The position numbers and the translations under genes are program-made. Shown here piece by piece: positions 24,742 through 34,190 of a stretch of DNA of 64,000 bases; the first letter of the stretch is position 1; each line of letters opens with the position of its first letter. The stretch covers positions 186,001-250,000 of the forward strand of contig NZ_PUGF01000001.1 of the NCBI RefSeq assembly GCF_002976435.1, written 5' to 3'. The notes beneath the pieces are model-generated. The model was not told the origin of the DNA and did not search any database. It saw only the letters and a program-made list of their open reading frames with translations. Source of the DNA: Solimicrobium silvestre (GTDB lineage: Bacteria; Pseudomonadota; Gammaproteobacteria; Burkholderiales; Burkholderiaceae_D).

Positions 24742-25557
24742 ATGAATACCAAATCCGTGTTTCAAGCTACGTTTTTATCGTTAGCGATTTTATGTTCTGC
24801 ACCCAGCTTCGCCGCAGAAGAACCTTCCATGCAACAAGTCTACGATACCGCCAAAGCCGGAAGAGTGGACGAAGCGCAAACGATGATGCAAAAAGTATTA
24901 CAAGATCATCCAAGCAGCGCCAAAGCACATTTTGTCGAAGCTGAATTATTAGCCAAACAAGGCCGTATTGCCAGCGCACAGGCCGAACTCAGTAACGCAG
25001 ACCGTTTGGCACCAGGATTACCCTTTGCCAAACCTGAAGCCGTTGAAAACCTGCGCAGATTAATCGCCAATCCCCAACGTTCATCCATGCCCAGGCAAGC
25101 AGTAAATGACTATGCAGCACCAGCCAATACGGGAATGCCGTGGGGACTAATATTGGTGGGTTTAGGCTTAATCGGCTTCATTATTTTTGCAGTGAGATTC
25201 ATGAGTAACCGTAACCCACCTGTTGTCTATTCTCAAAATGGCGCAACTGGATATGGATCAGGCGTGCCGATGCAGCCTTATGGTGCGCCCGGTCAAATGA
25301 TGGGCGGCGGTGGAATAGGTTCGGGAATAGTAGGCGGGTTAGTCACTGGTGCAGCACTAGGCGCAGGTATGGTTGCTGGTGAAGAACTGATGCATCATTT
25401 TACCGATGGCGATAATCGCAATAATTCGCAGCCTCAACCGACAGACCGTAATGATTATGTGCCGCAGAATGATATGGGCGGCAACGACTTCGGCATTGCC
25501 GATAATTCATCCTGGGATAGTGGTGGTGGCGATAGTGGCGGCGGTGGCGACTGGTAA
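24742..25557 (+). CDS. Exported/membrane TPR-like protein with glycine-rich tail
   Basis: About 271 residues from the ATG at 24742, which has AAAGGAG upstream. Signal peptide (LSLAILCSAPSFAAEE), then one or two TPR-like helical hairpins (about 30-95: QQVYDTAKAGRVDEAQTMMQK and KAHFVEAELLAKQGRIASAQ). A membrane helix follows at about 133-153, then a Gly/Met-rich region and an acidic tail ending DSGGGDSGGGGDW. That kind of tail occurs in bacterial TPM/YgcG-type proteins. Function unknown. A terminator follows at once. Confidence 0.7.
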   Translation: MNTKSVFQATFLSLAILCSAPSFAAEEPSMQQVYDTAKAGRVDEAQTMMQKVLQDHPSSAKAHFVEAELLAKQGRIASAQAELSNADRLAPGLPFAKPEAVENLRRLIANPQRSSMPRQAVNDYAAPANTGMPWGLILVGLGLIGFIIFAVRFMSNRNPPVVYSQNGATGYGSGVPMQPYGAPGQMMGGGGIGSGIVGGLVTGAALGAGMVAGEELMHHFTDGDNRNNSQPQPTDRNDYVPQNDMGGNDFGIADNSSWDSGGGDSGGGGDW

Positions 25558-25576
25558 TAATTGCGCCGTAAAACGT

Positions 25577-25607
25577 AAAAAACCGCATTCTTTAATGCGG
25601 TTTTTTT
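25577..25607 (+). terminator. Rho-independent terminator
   Basis: AAACCGCATT / AATGCGGTTT stem with a short loop and a run of seven T, 20 bp after the TPR-protein stop codon. Confidence 0.9.
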
Positions 25608-25694
25608 ACGCTTATTTACTCGGACTTAACTTAACTTGTCTAAATAAATTGTCCATTACTATTCACACAGCTTATCCCTTCCGTTATTACAGTT

Positions 25695-25946
25695 TTATTT
25701 GTGTCTTATCGATTTCAGCGCATTTTCAACACTCTCAACTTCCCCAAGCGCCGATGCCAACAGAGTGCCAATCGTCAACGGCATTAGCATTGGTACCTTC
25801 AATTGTTTTGCCGATTCAATTAAAGGGTCATTTGCCGAATGTTCGTCAAGTGAAGTGCTGAGCAATCTTGTATCTGCTTGGAGTTGACCAGTTAATTTTT
25901 TCAAACCAGACAAGCGTGTTTCCAACTCATTTATACTTGAACTCAT
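25695..25946 (-). CDS. Small hypothetical protein, coiled coil
   Basis: 83 residues. The first 30 (INELETRLSGLKKLTGQLQADTR) read as an amphipathic coiled coil, followed by a short hydrophobic patch (VPMLMPLTIGTLLASALG) and a second helix. GGAGG stands 5-6 nt before the ATG, which supports a real gene. No recognised family. It precedes, on the opposite strand, the terminator of the TPR-protein gene. Confidence 0.6.
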   Translation of the reverse strand: MSSSINELETRLSGLKKLTGQLQADTRLLSTSLDEHSANDPLIESAKQLKVPMLMPLTIGTLLASALGEVESVENALKSIRHK

Positions 25947-26015
25947 CGCATCCTCCGATAAAGATGAACATTCATTGCCAGATGCAAGGAAATGAATATC
26001 TGTTTTTGCCTTCGA

Positions 26016-26780
26016 TTAAGCCTTAGGCTTAAGTTGACCCAAGAAAGTTGCTAGCTCCATCGGCAAAGGAAAAACGATAGTCGTATTCTTGTCTGCCCCG
26101 ATCACGGTCAAGGTCTCCAAATACCGAAGCTGGATCGCCTGAGGCTCTTGCGCAAGGATTTTAGCTGCTGCGTATAATTTTTCTGAAGCCTGCAATTCAC
26201 CTTCGGCATGAATCACTTTGGCGCGACGTTCACGCTCTGCTTCGGCTTGTCGGGCAATCGCACGGATCATCGACTCGGTCAGGTCAACCTGTTTAATTTC
26301 AACGTTCTCAACCTTGATTCCCCATGAATCGGTCTGCGCATCAAGCGACTCACGAATGTCATGATTCAACTTCTCACGCTCGGCCAACATATCGTCCAGA
26401 CTGTGCTTGCCCAACACTGAACGCAACATGGTTTGCGCCAGCTGACTGGTCGCATTGAGATAATTCACCACCTGAATAATCGCCTTCTGCGGATCGACAA
26501 TACGGAAATACACCACGGTGCTGACTTTAACCGAAACGTTGTCGCGCGAGATCACATCCTGAGTCGGCACTTCCAGTACCACTGTGCGTAAATCAACCCG
26601 CACCACCTGCTGAACCCAGGGAATGATGATAACTAGCCCCGGCCCTTTCACTTTCCAGAAGCGTCCTAAGGTAAAAACCACGCCTCGTTCATACTCGCGA
26701 AAAATCCAAATTGCCGAGACCAAAAAAATGGTTACCGCAAAGGCAGTGAACAATAAAATCAAATTTAATTCAGAGAACAT
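26016..26780 (-). CDS. Slipin / stomatin-like SPFH membrane protein
   Basis: 254 residues: one N-terminal membrane segment (about 7-29) followed by the SPFH (band 7) domain, with [23 protein letters not shown] near 28-50 and [20 protein letters not shown] near 76-95. A charged helical region rich in [16 protein letters not shown] follows. Such proteins oligomerise on the inner membrane and form protein-lipid scaffolds, often with an NfeD-type partner. No NfeD gene is next to it here. Confidence 0.9.
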   Translation of the reverse strand: MFSELNLILLFTAFAVTIFLVSAIWIFREYERGVVFTLGRFWKVKGPGLVIIIPWVQQVVRVDLRTVVLEVPTQDVISRDNVSVKVSTVVYFRIVDPQKAIIQVVNYLNATSQLAQTMLRSVLGKHSLDDMLAEREKLNHDIRESLDAQTDSWGIKVENVEIKQVDLTESMIRAIARQAEAERERRAKVIHAEGELQASEKLYAAAKILAQEPQAIQLRYLETLTVIGADKNTTIVFPLPMELATFLGQLKPKA

Positions 26781-27133
26781 GGTGAATCTCCCCTCATCAA
26801 AAATAGCCTGCGGGCAACAGGCACTGTTGCCGAACTTTCTGCCAAACTATTCTTAATGCCTATTCTTCATAGTAGGCATTTTTTACTGTTATTTCCATTA
26901 AATCTCGCTTGTTTTGAGTCGTCATTCTCGCGTAGGTGGGAATCCAGGAGTGAGTACGTCTAGTGTTAAATACACTATGCGCAGTGTGTTACGCCCTAAA
27001 TTTCTACATACACAAGAATGAAAAGGGTTATTAGAATGTGACTGACTGAGACAAAAAAAAGCCTGCCATCAGCAACTGATGGCAGGCTCTTCGTTATTGC
27101 TTCTAATACTATTTTTGAGACTAGTTCCGGGTC
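26781..27133. other. Gene-free stretch with hairpin repeat and terminator
   Basis: Contains a degenerate member of the CATTCCCGCG...GGGAATCCAGGAG hairpin family at 26921-26950 and, at 27052-27088, a strong terminator for the peptidase gene. Promoter(s) of the slipin gene must also lie here but were not assigned. Confidence 0.6.
27052..27088 (-). terminator. Rho-independent terminator of the M3 peptidase gene
   Basis: On the minus strand, AGCCTGCCATCAG / CTGATGGCAGGCT stem with a 4-nt loop followed by at least eight T, 46 bp past the stop codon. Confidence 0.92.
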
Positions 27134-29266
27134 TTATTTCAAACCACGGTTTTCCAACATAGGCTCAATGCTCGGAGCACGTCCGCGCCAGTCCTGATAC
27201 ATCTTGGACAGCTCTTCAGTATTGCCGCGAGACAATACCATAGCGCGGAAACGATCACCATTAGCGCGCGTCAAACCGCCATTTTCTTTGAACCATTCAA
27301 AGCCATCATCTGCCAGCATTTGAGTCCACGGATAGGCGTAGTACCCTGCCGCATAGCCGTTACCCCAGATGTGCAAGAAATAGCTGGTGCGATAACGTGA
27401 CGGCACTTCGCTAAGGTCAATCTTTTCTTTCTTCAATGCAGCAGCCTCGAATTTATTGGCATCTTGCAATGGAGCATTCGCATTCAATGTGTGCCAGTTC
27501 AAATCCAACAACGCGGCAGCACTCAACTCGGTCATGTTGTAACCCTTGTTAAAGCTGGCTGCCTTTTTCAACTTATCAACCATGGCTTGCGGCATCAATT
27601 CGCCAGTCTGGTAATTTTTTGCGTAGTTAGCAAACACTTTAGGATCAGTCGCCCAGTGTTCATTGAACTGCGATGGGAATTCAACAAAATCACGTGCAGT
27701 ACTAGTACCGGACAACGTTGGATATTGTTCATCAGCGAAAATACCATGCAGACCGTGACCAAATTCGTGGAACATGGTGATCACATCATCAAACGACAAC
27801 AATGCAGGTTGTCCAGCTACCGGCTTGGTGAAGTTAGTTACGTTATAAATCACTGGCTTTGTACCGAACAACTTAGATTGACCGACAAAATTATCCATCC
27901 AGGCGCCGCCGTTTTTGTTGTCGCGCTTGAAGTAATCGCAGTAGAACAAGGCCAGCGATTTACCGTCTTTATCAAACACTTCAAACACGCGCACATCGGC
28001 TTGGTACACAGGAATGTCGTGACGTTCTGTGAAGGTCAAACCGTACAACTGGTTAGCCGCGTAAAACACGCCGTTTTGCAAAACACTGTTCAATTCAAAA
28101 TACGGCTTGATCTGGTTTTCATCTAAATCAAAGCGAGCTTTACGCACTTGTTCAGCGTAGAAATTCCAGTCCCACGGTTCCAGCTTGAAGGTTGGTTGCT
28201 TCAACTCAGCTTGATCTTTATCAATTTGCGCTTGAATGTCTTGCGCTTCATGCTTGGCACGCGCAGTCGCGGCTGGCACTAATTGTTCCATGAACTTGAT
28301 TGCCGTTGCTGGCGTTTTAGCCATCTGGTCATCCAGCTTCCATGCCGCATAATTTTTAAAGCCGATCAACTTGGCTTGTGCAGCACGAATCTGCGCTATC
28401 CGAACCAACAGCTTACGCGTGTCATTGGCATCGCCCTTTTCAGCACGATTCCAGGAAGCCTCAAATAAGGCTTTGCGAGTAGCGCGGTTAGTCAATTCTT
28501 GCAACTCAGGCTGCTGAGTGGTGTTTTGCAACGACAGTACATATTTGCCGTCCAAACCACGCTCTTTAGCTGTTGCCGCTGCCGCAGCAATCGCCGCGTC
28601 AGACAGTCCGGCTAACTGAGCCTTGTCATCCAATACCAGCGCGGCATTTTTAGTCGCTTCGCGCAGCTTGTTACCAAACTGGGTACTGAGTGTGGATTCT
28701 TCTTCGTTCAACGCTTTAAGTTTGGTCTTGTCGGCTGCGGAGAGTTTTGCGCCCGCATGCACGAAATTTCTGTAGACCACGTCAACCAGACGCTTCGATT
28801 CAGCATCTAATTTCAGCTTACCGACTTGTTTGTAGACGGCTTCGACACGCTTAAACAGCTTGTCGTTAAGATAGATCGCATCTTGATGCGCAGCCAGTTT
28901 AGGCGCTTCATCTTCTTGCACTTTTTGCAAAGCATCGTCTGTATTTGCGCCAGTAATAGCACCAAATACTTGCAGCACGCGAGTCAACATCGCGCCGGAT
29001 TTTTCCATCGCCACGTAGGTATTTTCAAAAGTCGGGGCTTCCGGGTTATTGGCGATTTGTTGGATTTCAAGCAGTTGCAGCCGCATTCCTTCTTCTATCG
29101 CAGGCTGGTAATCAGTGTCTTGAATTTTATCAAACTGCGGCGCGTTGAACGGCAATGCGCTGGAGTTATAGAACGGGTTGCTGGCTAGTGTTTCGGCGGC
29201 CAATACAGGCGAACTAGCTGCAAAAGCCATTGTGGTGGCAAGCACCATCATGCGTAGACGAATCAT
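27134..29266 (-). CDS. dcp: M3-family peptidyl-dipeptidase (Dcp-like), exported
   Basis: About 710 residues from the ATG at 29266, which has AAGGA upstream; the longer frame adds 21 residues with no ribosome site. Signal peptide MVLATTMAFAASSPVLA. Thermolysin-like zinc motif HEFGHGLHG in MFHEFGHGLHGIFAD, and the typical M3 ending YYAYPWTQMLADDGFEWF...LSRGNTEE. Length and motifs fit dipeptidyl carboxypeptidase, which removes C-terminal dipeptides. With the M1 aminopeptidase and the M2 peptidase at the window end it suggests marked use of periplasmic peptides. Confidence 0.92.
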   Translation of the reverse strand: MIRLRMMVLATTMAFAASSPVLAAETLASNPFYNSSALPFNAPQFDKIQDTDYQPAIEEGMRLQLLEIQQIANNPEAPTFENTYVAMEKSGAMLTRVLQVFGAITGANTDDALQKVQEDEAPKLAAHQDAIYLNDKLFKRVEAVYKQVGKLKLDAESKRLVDVVYRNFVHAGAKLSAADKTKLKALNEEESTLSTQFGNKLREATKNAALVLDDKAQLAGLSDAAIAAAAATAKERGLDGKYVLSLQNTTQQPELQELTNRATRKALFEASWNRAEKGDANDTRKLLVRIAQIRAAQAKLIGFKNYAAWKLDDQMAKTPATAIKFMEQLVPAATARAKHEAQDIQAQIDKDQAELKQPTFKLEPWDWNFYAEQVRKARFDLDENQIKPYFELNSVLQNGVFYAANQLYGLTFTERHDIPVYQADVRVFEVFDKDGKSLALFYCDYFKRDNKNGGAWMDNFVGQSKLFGTKPVIYNVTNFTKPVAGQPALLSFDDVITMFHEFGHGLHGIFADEQYPTLSGTSTARDFVEFPSQFNEHWATDPKVFANYAKNYQTGELMPQAMVDKLKKAASFNKGYNMTELSAAALLDLNWHTLNANAPLQDANKFEAAALKKEKIDLSEVPSRYRTSYFLHIWGNGYAAGYYAYPWTQMLADDGFEWFKENGGLTRANGDRFRAMVLSRGNTEELSKMYQDWRGRAPSIEPMLENRGLK

Positions 29267-29578
29267 CTGGTTTTCCTTAGGGTTGAGTCCGTTGCCGGAC
29301 ACGATAAAGTCTCTAGGGTCGAATAACAATCAAACGGACTGGACATTTAAGCGCCAAATTATCTGCGTCTTGCTTGCTGCTGTCAAACAACTTGCATTCA
29401 ATATCACAAAAATATTTCGATGAGTCTGCGCTCGTCTCCGTTTTCAGCACTCTTCTTGGGAAGCGAAGAAGTATGGCTGAAATCAGTTAAAGCATAAGCA
29501 AATACAAAACGATTCGTTCCCACTCGCTCGCCAGCAATTTATCCTGCACTACCTGTACACCCTCAAAAGGAGAGGCTC
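29267..29578. other. Divergent intergenic region
   Basis: Region between the M3 peptidase and the EAL-like gene. Apart from the AAGGAGAGG ribosome site just before 29579 no clear motif, repeat or hairpin was seen. Confidence 0.5.
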
Positions 29579-30457
29579 ATGGCTTATCAGGCTTTGCAAA
29601 AATACATCACACATTTATATACGACCAAAAGTAACAATACCAATATTTGGATTAACGACACCGGACAAGCACAAGGCCGTTATTTCAACTCCTCGTTGAC
29701 TAGCGCTTTCCAGGCTTTACGTTCCACGTTGGACTTACAGATTGTTGGGTATCAGGGTTTAGCGCGTAGTTATACGCCGGGCCAGCAAACCGAACTAGGT
29801 TTAAGTTTGTGGCGCTTACTTGATCATGCGGCAAGCGACGATGAATCGATCGAACTAGATCGCTTATGCCGCTTGTTACATGCCATTAATTTTTATCGTC
29901 AACCGCAAGCGTTCGGGCAAGACATCTATTTAAATGTACATTCACGCTTGCTGGCAGCGATCCAAAACAATCATGGCGCAGCATTCCGACGCATACTCGA
30001 TACCCTGGAATTACCGCATCAGCATATTGTGCTGGAACTACCTCTCAGCGCGCAAAATCAGCGCTGGATTTTGAATCATGTTTCCGATAATTACCGCAGC
30101 AATGGTTTCCGCATTGCAGTCAACATCAACAGCATTGAGCAAGGTTTAGAGTTGGAAGAATTAATTAAGCAGCGCCATTTTGCGGCATTAAAACTGGACA
30201 GCAGCGCTTGCCATGAGCGATCCAACTTAGCAGCCTTAGCAAAACTACTCAAAACAGCACAAAAACACAGCACCAATGTGATCATTAAACGGCTCGATAA
30301 CGATCAACAATACCGCGCAATAGAGCAACTCGCGCATGAAACAAAACAGGAAATTTATGTGCAGGGATTTTTATTCGACCAGCCAAGCTCTTCCTTATTC
30401 AGCGCGCCGGTGAAACAACGCGACAAAATTGAATGTAAAAAATGCCAAGCCGCATAA
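29579..30457 (+). CDS. Degenerate EAL-domain protein, predicted catalytically inactive
   Basis: 292 residues, soluble, with the fold order of an EAL (c-di-GMP phosphodiesterase) domain but without key residues. The EALLR motif is QGLAR at 59-63 (catalytic Glu to Gln), and the DDFG metal motif is replaced by NINS (182-185). Kept are N119 (YLNVHSRLL), E153 (VLELPLS) and K205/D207 (ALKLDSS). Such inactive EAL proteins usually act by binding c-di-GMP or a protein partner (YdiV is a known case). A CxxC pair lies near the C-terminus (ECKKCQ). AAGGAGAGG gives a strong ribosome site. It lies 195 bp before cysB in the same direction. Confidence 0.78.
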   Translation: MAYQALQKYITHLYTTKSNNTNIWINDTGQAQGRYFNSSLTSAFQALRSTLDLQIVGYQGLARSYTPGQQTELGLSLWRLLDHAASDDESIELDRLCRLLHAINFYRQPQAFGQDIYLNVHSRLLAAIQNNHGAAFRRILDTLELPHQHIVLELPLSAQNQRWILNHVSDNYRSNGFRIAVNINSIEQGLELEELIKQRHFAALKLDSSACHERSNLAALAKLLKTAQKHSTNVIIKRLDNDQQYRAIEQLAHETKQEIYVQGFLFDQPSSSLFSAPVKQRDKIECKKCQAA

Positions 30458-30651
30458 CTCAATCGGCTCACTGTGAACATCGCTATTACTTTCCCTTATG
30501 CAAAAAAGTAGTAAAGAAATAGCTAATTATTCGTTTTACTTATGCGTTTTAAGTGCAATCATCCGCTTCTTACAAACAAATAAGTAATAAAGCGAGCTGG
30601 CGCACTTCACTTCCTTCGTCGCTATTTTTACTTAAAACCTAAAAATACAGT

Positions 30652-31584
30652 ATGAACTTTCAACAATTACGCTCTATCCGTGAAGCGTCGCGTTGCGGCT
30701 TTAACTTAACCGAAGTCGCCAACGCCTTATTCACGTCTCAACCCGGAGTAAGCCGTCAGATTCGTGAAGTAGAAGAAGAGTTGGGCGTGGAGATTTTCGA
30801 GCGCAACGGCAAACGCCTAATGGGTTTAACCGAACCAGGCAAAGGGATTTTGGTCATTATTGAACGTTTGTTAGTCGAAGCAGAAAACCTGCGGCGTGCT
30901 TCTGATGATTACACCGATCACGCCAAAGGCACGCTAACCATTGCCACCACACACACTCAGGCGCGTTATGTTTTACCGCGCGTAGTACAAGCTTTTCGGC
31001 AGGCTTTTCCTGATGTGCGCATCGCCTTACAGCAAAGCTCGCCGGAACATATTGCCGACCTGGTGTTATCCGGCAAAGCCGATATCGGTATTGCGACCGA
31101 AGGCTTAAGCCAATACAAAGATTTAGCCTCGTTTGCCTGTTACGAATGGAGCCATGTACTGGTTGTTCCTGAAGGCCATCCTTTATTAGCCTGCGTTGCC
31201 AACGGCGACTACCTGAGTCTGCACGATTTAGCCACCTGGCCGTTAATTACCTACGATATCGGCTTTACCGGTCGCGGCCATATTGACGAAGCTTTCCACA
31301 TCAGCGGCGCACATGCCGACATCGTGCTAACTGCGATGGACGCCGACGTTATTGCGCAATACGTCGCCTTGGGGATGGGAGTGGGGATTGTCGCATCGAT
31401 GGCCGTCGATTCGCTGCACGCACACGGATTAAAAACCATCCCGGCCAGCCATTTATTCAGCCCCAACGTCACCCGTTTAGCGGTCAGACGTGGAACTTAT
31501 TTGCGTAGTTATGCGATCGATTTTATCCAACAATTTTCACCGAACTTGCAGCGTGAAAAAATTATTACAGAAGTGGCGTTGTAA
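30652..31584 (+). CDS. cysB: CysB-type LysR transcriptional regulator
   Basis: A 310-residue LysR regulator with an N-terminal winged helix (about 1-60: MNFQQLRSIREASRCGFNLTEVANALFTSQPGVSRQI). The effector domain contains TIATTHTQARYVLPRVV (about 97-113), the CysB/Cbl signature that binds sulfate, thiosulfate or acetylserine. CysB activates sulfur-assimilation genes. The nearest sulfur-related genes in the window are the TPR-sulfotransferase immediately downstream (opposite strand) and the TusA-like gene. Confidence 0.9.
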   Translation: MNFQQLRSIREASRCGFNLTEVANALFTSQPGVSRQIREVEEELGVEIFERNGKRLMGLTEPGKGILVIIERLLVEAENLRRASDDYTDHAKGTLTIATTHTQARYVLPRVVQAFRQAFPDVRIALQQSSPEHIADLVLSGKADIGIATEGLSQYKDLASFACYEWSHVLVVPEGHPLLACVANGDYLSLHDLATWPLITYDIGFTGRGHIDEAFHISGAHADIVLTAMDADVIAQYVALGMGVGIVASMAVDSLHAHGLKTIPASHLFSPNVTRLAVRRGTYLRSYAIDFIQQFSPNLQREKIITEVAL

Positions 31585-31766
31585 TTGTAGTGATTCAGCT
31601 CTAAAAGTGACAGTCTGGTTCGTAACAATTGGGTTGAAAAACTCTTTTTCGTGCCGATGAATTTACCATCGCAAAAATTTGGCTGCAAATAGTTTTTCAA
31701 CAAAAATTAACGAGTACTAACATACCCAATGCACTTAAAAAAGTTCACAGATTTCACTCAGTAGTT

Positions 31767-31789
31767 AAAAAAACTTAGGGGATCCTAAG
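31767..31789 (-). terminator. Terminator containing the stop codon of the sulfotransferase gene
   Basis: On the minus strand, CTTAGG-atcc-CCTAAG followed by seven T. The TAG of the coding frame is part of the left arm, so translation ends inside the terminator stem. Confidence 0.85.
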
Positions 31790-33608
31790 CGTTAATTTGA
31801 TCCTGAATTTCATCCTCTATCGTTACCGGCATGGTCGGATGGATAATTTCAAACAAAGGGGTAAGGTGCTTCGCAAAATGCTTCCAGCGCCCTATTGAAT
31901 TTGAGTAGATGGGTTTACGTACCTGGGGAGTACTAGCGGTACGAACGATACGCTTATTTTCATAAAATCTAAGACACGTGGCTTCCCAGGTCAATCCCAG
32001 ATAATCCAACATGCGTCTCGTCTGGCCCTCAAGATTGGCAACATTAGCTTCATAGCTCACATCAAGTATCCAGCCGGATGGCAAAACATTGTGCCAATGA
32101 CTCATCAATTTACTATAGCGAAAATACTGTCTTCCCAATGTTTGCAAATCAAAACTATACGTATTCCCTATAGAAAAAGGTTGGGCATAACAAGAGAAAC
32201 ACGTATCCATCGGATTACGCATAGAATGGATAATTTTTGCACTTGGGATCATCAAGTAAATCAGCCCTAAATGCTGATAATTTTCAAGCATCTTGTCAGT
32301 AATAAAGCATGCATTAGGTGCGAGCTTCCAGACACGGTCAAGGTATTCCTGCCCTAATTTACGCAAAGCCAAAAGCGCTGCTTCACTGTCCAAAGAGTCA
32401 AGCAAGGAATATGCTTTTTTTGCAAATTCAGCAAAAGTAACAATCTCTCCTGCCCCATAGACCTCCCGATGGCTGGAAAGAATTTGTTCAATAAGTGTTG
32501 AGCCCGATCGCGGCATACCTACAATAAAAATCGGCACACGATCCTTTTCAGGGATAGGTAAAGTCTCTTCAAGAGCTGCGCATTTACTGAATAGGTCTGA
32601 AGTAAAAATGCCGCTTAATTTTTCCAGAGCACGATCCTCTGCACTATCATCGAAGTAATCCCTCTGATAACTGAGCTGGTTTCCCTCTTCATATGCACTA
32701 AACGATCTGTCGAATTGAGCGATGCTTTCCATGGCCTTGCCCATCGCAAAATTCAGTTTAATTTGATCATCCAGCGACAATAATTCGCGGTTGGAATAAA
32801 TTGTTTCCAGCTGATTGAAACGGGGGTCGTCCGGCTGGTAAGGTACCAATGTAAGAAGCGCTAATAGTGAAGGGATACTGCTGGGAGTCAGTTCTAATGC
32901 AGTACTTAAGGATTTTTCAGCCTCACCCATTTTCCCCAGCTCCATGAGAACGATACCAAGATTGCAGTACGCCGTATCGAAATCCGGCTTAAGCTCAAGT
33001 GCCCTTCGGTAGTGCGCTTCCGCCTCGCTTTGTCGTCCCAACATATGGAGAGCGATGCCGAGAGTGCTATATGCTTCAGCGTATTCAGGTTGCAGTTCAA
33101 GTGCGCGGAGTAGCAAGGTTTCCGCATTAGAGAAATCCCCCCTCTGTACGGCGATCTCGCCTAAGTTATTAAACGCAATTGAATGCTCAGGGGCGAGAGC
33201 AATCACTCTGCGAAAACTCTTTTCTGCGGCATCAGTTTGACCAAGTTTCAAGAGCGCAACGCCAAGATTTTGATGCGCCGGATACAAATCAGGTTTTAAC
33301 TCAATAGCTTTGCGGTAATGTACTATCGCCTCATCTAAACTACTCTGCAACCCGAATACAAAACCGAGGTTGGAATAAGCTTCAGCATAGCTGGGATTTT
33401 GCACAATAGCCTGTCGATAACTTTCAGCAGCGATTTCCAACTGACCATTGCATAAGTGTGCATTACCCTGATCCTTGAGAGCTAATGCAGCGGAATGATC
33501 AGGTGCGAATCGCCCTGCTATTTTCATTACCCATCGTCGACCTGAGAAAACAACCAATCCGATCAACATTACTACTAGCAGCAGTTTGAATATAAGAATT
33601 ATTGACAT
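31785..33608 (-). CDS. Membrane-anchored TPR-sulfotransferase fusion
   Basis: 607 residues. N-terminal membrane helix (about 3-22), then about six TPR units between 43 and 250 (repeating AEAYSNLG, AHQNLGVALL, AFNNLGEIA, AEAYSTLG, TAYCNLGIV). The C-terminal sulfotransferase domain begins near 355: the PAPS 5'-phosphosulfate loop FIVGMPRSGSTLIEQ at 360-374 and the 3'-phosphate segment SMRNPMDTCFSCY. It would transfer sulfate from PAPS to an unknown acceptor; TPR regions usually bind the protein or glycan target. If the single helix is an uncleaved anchor, the catalytic side is probably cytoplasmic. The gene stands alone. Confidence 0.85.
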   Translation of the reverse strand: MSIILIFKLLLVVMLIGLVVFSGRRWVMKIAGRFAPDHSAALALKDQGNAHLCNGQLEIAAESYRQAIVQNPSYAEAYSNLGFVFGLQSSLDEAIVHYRKAIELKPDLYPAHQNLGVALLKLGQTDAAEKSFRRVIALAPEHSIAFNNLGEIAVQRGDFSNAETLLLRALELQPEYAEAYSTLGIALHMLGRQSEAEAHYRRALELKPDFDTAYCNLGIVLMELGKMGEAEKSLSTALELTPSSIPSLLALLTLVPYQPDDPRFNQLETIYSNRELLSLDDQIKLNFAMGKAMESIAQFDRSFSAYEEGNQLSYQRDYFDDSAEDRALEKLSGIFTSDLFSKCAALEETLPIPEKDRVPIFIVGMPRSGSTLIEQILSSHREVYGAGEIVTFAEFAKKAYSLLDSLDSEAALLALRKLGQEYLDRVWKLAPNACFITDKMLENYQHLGLIYLMIPSAKIIHSMRNPMDTCFSCYAQPFSIGNTYSFDLQTLGRQYFRYSKLMSHWHNVLPSGWILDVSYEANVANLEGQTRRMLDYLGLTWEATCLRFYENKRIVRTASTPQVRKPIYSNSIGRWKHFAKHLTPLFEIIHPTMPVTIEDEIQDQINA

Positions 33609-34190
33609 AGTATTTTAATATTTCAACGAATATCATTAGCTGACGATGTGAACGGACGTGTTGAGTTGTTAAGCTTATTTTTAAGTTTGGCTCTAATGAA
33701 ATTTTTCATTTTTTTAAATAATGTAGTCTGTAAATTTAAATTTACATCGGATTAAATGATCATTTAAAATTTATCTATGCCCTATTTAGGGCATTTTGAT
33801 AAAAAAATAGAAAAATTTAGCCGTAAAAGCAACAGACAATTTTTGGCCAATTAAACTCATTCATTCAATAAACTTAATTGTAAGACGCCTAATTTCTGAA
33901 GCTCTGAATTAGATATCATTATTGAATTGGTCGTCAAATGGATAAGGCGGATTGAAACTTTCCGTTACAAAAAACTAATGCGTATGCCTACCGCGTCATT
34001 CCTGCGCAGGCATAGGAATGAAAATAATGAGGGTATGGATTACAAGTAAATTTGATTACTTGAAAAAAGTGTGGGGGGAGATCAGCACTACGCGGATATT
34101 TAGTGACACAAAGTGCCCTCAACGCGTGTTGAAATTTCCTAAATACCCGCTTTACAATTGAACGATATTCCCGGCAAGGGCTCCTTACAA
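33609..34190. other. AT-rich intergenic region, about 580 bp
   Basis: No credible gene. Contains a degenerate hairpin repeat CATTCCT...AGGAATG at 33997-34020 and a long imperfect inverted repeat, CGGATATTTAG (34096-34106) with CTAAATACCCG (34139-34149), downstream of the phosphoesterase gene that may end its transcript. The 33650-33960 part is unusually AT-rich and otherwise featureless. Confidence 0.55.

Noticed and set aside
27464-28126. 220-codon plus-strand open frame
   Set aside because: Antisense to the M3 peptidase; composition is that of a shadow frame.
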